A stretch of DNA of 36,221 nt from Lentzea kentuckyensis (GTDB lineage Bacteria; Actinomycetota; Actinomycetes; Mycobacteriales; Pseudonocardiaceae), in assembly GCF_002150765.1 (NCBI RefSeq), contig NZ_MUYM01000168.1, positions 1 to 36,221 on the forward strand, given 5' to 3'. How positions within the stretch are numbered: position 1 is the stretch's first letter; every line of letters starts with the position of its first letter. Under the pieces are notes generated by a model. That model searched no databases. It was not told where the DNA came from and saw nothing but the letters and a program-made list of their open reading frames with translations. The position numbers and the translations under genes were made by a program. Below, one piece after another: positions 33,881 through 36,221 of this stretch.

Positions 33881-36221
33881 TGTCGTGGCTCCTGTAGTGG
33901 ACGACGGGCTGTCCGGTCACCGGGTGCACCCGTTGATCAATCCAGTAAACACGCTCCGGGGTGAGGCCCGTCGACTCCTGCGACGGGAACACCCGGACGC
34001 GAGTGACATCCTCGTTCTGCTTCGTGTGGGCCTCCAGGCGGTCTTTCTCCGCCCGTGCCCAGCTGTTTTCGTAGGGACTCGTCGGGTCCTTCTCCGGCAG
34101 CCGGATGTTGTTCTCGTTCCACTTCTGCGGGACCACGCCGAGCGCCTCGTTGATGCCGCCCTCGGCGTGTGCCTGGGTGTGCCCGCCGCGGTACCCGCCG
34201 CCGGTGGGGACGTCGTACTCGCCCATCTTGCCCACGGGGGTCTGCACGCCGCCGTAGCGCGGCGGGTGATTCTGCGGGGAGTAGTCCGGTGGGTACGAGA
34301 CCGTGCCGGCACCGTAGGAGTTGGTGTGGAACGAGCGATCGTCGACCTGGTAGCGGGTCTCCGGGAGCGGAAGACCGTCCGTGGGCCGCACATCGACCGC
34401 CCGCCTGGTGTTGGCGTCGCCCAGCTCCGGGTTCTTGTCGGTCCACGTTTCGACGTGCGTGAACTGCGACCTGCCGTCCGCGGTGAGTTCGGGCGAAGTG
34501 TAGAAATCGCCGTGCCACTCGCCGGTCGCCGAGTTCGTGACGTGGTAACGCCTGTCGGGTTCGAGATCCGTGCGACGGCTGAACGGCGGACCGCTCGGGT
34601 CGTACGTCTCGGTGCGGTAGTTCGCACCGCCCGGCTGGTACTCGGGACCGTTCGGCGCGTTGAAGTTGTCGATGTCGAACTGCGGGTTGCCGTTGGGGTC
34701 GGTGTGGAACGTGAACGGCTCGCCGCCCGCGTGGACGCGGTAGTCGACGTCCGGCTGCGTGAAGCTCGCGTCCGGGTTGTCGACGCGGCCGTCGTAGCCG
34801 GTGCGGGTGTTGCTGGTGTGCGCGTCGATGGCGATGACGCGCGGCGGGTTGGACCCGTCGGTGTAGACGTGCGTCTGACGGCCGTTCGCGTCCGTGACCT
34901 CGTACCTGGTGCGCGGTTCGAGGTCCGGCGTGTGCCGCGGCGGGTCGTAGAACGGCTCGCCGGGGTTGACCGTCCGCGGGTGGGACTGGTCGAACTCCGG
35001 TTCCCGCCAGTCGATGTCCTGGTGGGTCGGCGTTTCCCGGTCGCCGGGCCGCGCGGCGCGGTCCTGCGCACCGTCGGCGTCGGTGCCGTCGTGGCGCTGG
35101 GTGTCGGGCGCGTAGCCGTCGTCGCCGGTCCGGGTCCTGCTGCCGTCCGGGTGGTGCGTCTCCCACTGGCCGTCCGGTGGGATCCGCGGCTGGCGGGTGC
35201 CGTCCGGGTGGACCTCCACGTCACTGGTGAAGACGCGGCCGTTGACGTCGGTCCAGGCGGGCTTGGTCGGCGCCAGCACGGGCGCGTCGAGGTGCCGGGA
35301 CAACTGCTGGGCGAAGTCGTTGCTACCCGCGTCGCAGCCGATCAGCCGGACGGGCCGGCTGCCGTCGTAACCGCTGCGGCGCAACATGTCCGCGTACTCG
35401 GCCGGCGTGTAGTCGTGGCCACCGATGCGCGCCCGGCCGTCCGGGGTGATGTGGACGTCCGCCGTGAAGTAGCGCGGGTCGTTGGGCACCCGGTGCGGCA
35501 GATCGCCCATGTCGGCGTCGCCTCCGTGGTGGGAGACACCGGCAGGGGTGGCTTCGGCGTGCCGCGCGTGCGCGTCCTCCGGGGAGGGGCGGTCGGCGGG
35601 CGGGGCGTCCGGGTCGTTCGGGTTGTTCGGGTCGCCGTCGTGGGGCTTGTCCGCGTCGTGCGGCTTGTCGCCGTCCGGGCCGTGGTGGGGCGCGTCCGCG
35701 TCGGGACGGTTGGGGGTGCCGGCGTCCGGGCGGGTGGTGTCCGGGCTGCGGTGCGGTGCCTGCGCCGTGTCGGTGCTGCGGTGGCGGGCACCATCGGGGT
35801 TGTGCGGCCGCGATCCGTCTGGGCGTGTGCCGTCGGGCCGCGAGCCGTCAGGGCGGTTGCCGGGGCCGCTGCCGTCTGGACGGGACGGGCCGTCTGGGCG
35901 GTGCGGTGCGTCCGGCCGTGACGGTCCGTTGGGCCCGCCGTGTGGTGCGTCAGGCCGTGACGTGGGTGCGTTGGGACCGCCGTGCGGCGCATTGGGTGCG
36001 TGCGGCGCGTTAGGTCCGCTGTGTGGCGTGTTGGGTCCGTGCGGCGCGTTGGGCCCATGTGACGCGTCGGGACGTGACGGTGCGTTGGGTCCGCCGTACG
36101 GCGCATCTGGCCGTGACGTGGGTGCGTTGGGTCCGCTGTGTGGCGCGTTAGGTGCGCCGTGCGGTGCGTCCGGCCGTGATGGTGCGTTGGGACCGCTGTG
36201 TGGCGTGTTGGGTCCGTGCGG
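33873..36221 (-). CDS. Polymorphic toxin with Endonuclease_NS_2-like C-terminal domain, N-terminus beyond window edge
   Basis: The frame is open from the stop at 33873 to the right edge (at least 782 residues), so the N-terminus, probably a secretion domain such as WXG/LXG or PPE-like, is outside the window. Parts seen, N to C: a Pro-rich repeat linker of GPNAPH and RPDG-type units (about 35660-36221); a domain with DYTPAEYADMLRRSGYDG and RPVRLIGCDAG (about 35200-35440); several repeats of the form RYEV..GR..HVYTD..N.P; and a C-terminal nuclease-like domain. The nuclease-like tip has RYQVDDRSFHTNSYGAG, then GGHTQAHAEGGINEALGVVPQ and N-x-W-x6-RLEAH, matching the GHLIA-RFGG..ENL..Q layout of Endonuclease_NS_2. 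The His in GGHTQAH is the likely catalytic one. YezG-like genes follow directly. Confidence 0.8.
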   Translation of the reverse strand, partial: PHGPNTPHSGPNAPSRPDAPHGAPNAPHSGPNAPTSRPDAPYGGPNAPSRPDASHGPNAPHGPNTPHSGPNAPHAPNAPHGGPNAPTSRPDAPHGGPNGPSRPDAPHRPDGPSRPDGSGPGNRPDGSRPDGTRPDGSRPHNPDGARHRSTDTAQAPHRSPDTTRPDAGTPNRPDADAPHHGPDGDKPHDADKPHDGDPNNPNDPDAPPADRPSPEDAHARHAEATPAGVSHHGGDADMGDLPHRVPNDPRYFTADVHITPDGRARIGGHDYTPAEYADMLRRSGYDGSRPVRLIGCDAGSNDFAQQLSRHLDAPVLAPTKPAWTDVNGRVFTSDVEVHPDGTRQPRIPPDGQWETHHPDGSRTRTGDDGYAPDTQRHDGTDADGAQDRAARPGDRETPTHQDIDWREPEFDQSHPRTVNPGEPFYDPPRHTPDLEPRTRYEVTDANGRQTHVYTDGSNPPRVIAIDAHTSNTRTGYDGRVDNPDASFTQPDVDYRVHAGGEPFTFHTDPNGNPQFDIDNFNAPNGPEYQPGGANYRTETYDPSGPPFSRRTDLEPDRRYHVTNSATGEWHGDFYTSPELTADGRSQFTHVETWTDKNPELGDANTRRAVDVRPTDGLPLPETRYQVDDRSFHTNSYGAGTVSYPPDYSPQNHPPRYGGVQTPVGKMGEYDVPTGGGYRGGHTQAHAEGGINEALGVVPQKWNENNIRLPEKDPTSPYENSWARAEKDRLEAHTKQNEDVTRVRVFPSQESTGLTPERVYWIDQRVHPVTGQPVVHYRSHDNV
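35814..36221. repeat. Tandem imperfect repeats encoding a Pro/Asn/Asp/Gly/His-rich linker
   Basis: Units of about 12-18 nt built on GCGTTGGGTCCG (read on the + strand) alternate with units built on CGTCCGGCCGTGA. On the coding (minus) strand they give GPNAPH/GPNAPS and SRPDAP/SRPDGT-type blocks. The array continues past the window edge. It forms an extended linker within the toxin and may vary in length between strains. Confidence 0.8.

Noticed and set aside
33744..35921. 725-codon open frame on the + strand opposite the toxin gene
   Set aside because: Val/Arg/Gly repeats mirror the toxin linker codons. The minus strand carries recognisable nuclease-like and immunity features.

Overview
This is a high-GC actinomycete chromosome segment. 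GTG and TTG starts are frequent, many same-strand genes overlap by 4-8 nt, and the core order rpsA - coaE - DUF402 gene - uvrB matches the order known from mycobacteria (Rv1630-Rv1633). The gene content (DUF5685, YezG-type immunity proteins, a Pro-rich polymorphic toxin, a hydrolase-ABC fusion) suggests a Pseudonocardiaceae-like genome such as Lentzea, Saccharothrix or Amycolatopsis. That placement is inference.

Layout. 1-3.7 kb: the end of a membrane protein gene, then a minus-strand operon of a degenerate ABC ATPase, a YhgE/Pip membrane protein and a TetR regulator, with a perfect 14-bp palindrome at its promoter. 3.7-5.5 kb: a methyltransferase-acetyltransferase pair on the minus strand. 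5.5-14.7 kb: the core block rpsA, coaE (fused to GrpB), two DUF402 paralogs, a DUF5685 protein with a very Cys-rich tail, and uvrB. Between rpsA and coaE lie a lipoprotein gene and a single-gene unit: a DUF559 nuclease-like gene bounded by near-perfect 32-bp inverted repeats. 14.7-17.2 kb: small accessory genes, including a probably frameshifted one, a MarR regulator, a YjbR protein and two divergent VOC proteins. 17.1-21.1 kb: an overlapping operon of a membrane-anchored hydrolase fused to an ABC ATPase, an 83-residue small protein and an ABC-2 permease. 21.3-25.7 kb: a TerC transporter behind a probable yybP-ykoY Mn2+ riboswitch, an amidohydrolase and an S9 peptidase. 25.7-32 kb: a secreted I36-like protein, a flavoprotein, a RES toxin-antitoxin pair, a RibD-like reductase, a GT87 glycosyltransferase, an HdeD-like protein and an ASCH-like/wHTH protein. 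32-36.2 kb: a polymorphic toxin locus. The toxin runs off the right edge, has a Pro-rich repeat linker and ends in an Endonuclease_NS_2-like tip. It is followed by two YezG-type immunity genes, the first overlapping the toxin stop.

The best candidates for something not well described are the inverted-repeat-bounded DUF559 unit (7243-8316), the toxin/double-immunity locus at the right edge, the surface hydrolase-ABC fusion operon with its 83-aa overlap gene, and the ABC ATPase that lacks key catalytic residues yet keeps its operon place. No tRNA, rRNA, CRISPR array or canonical transposase was seen. All homology statements rest on motif recognition by eye, not on searches.
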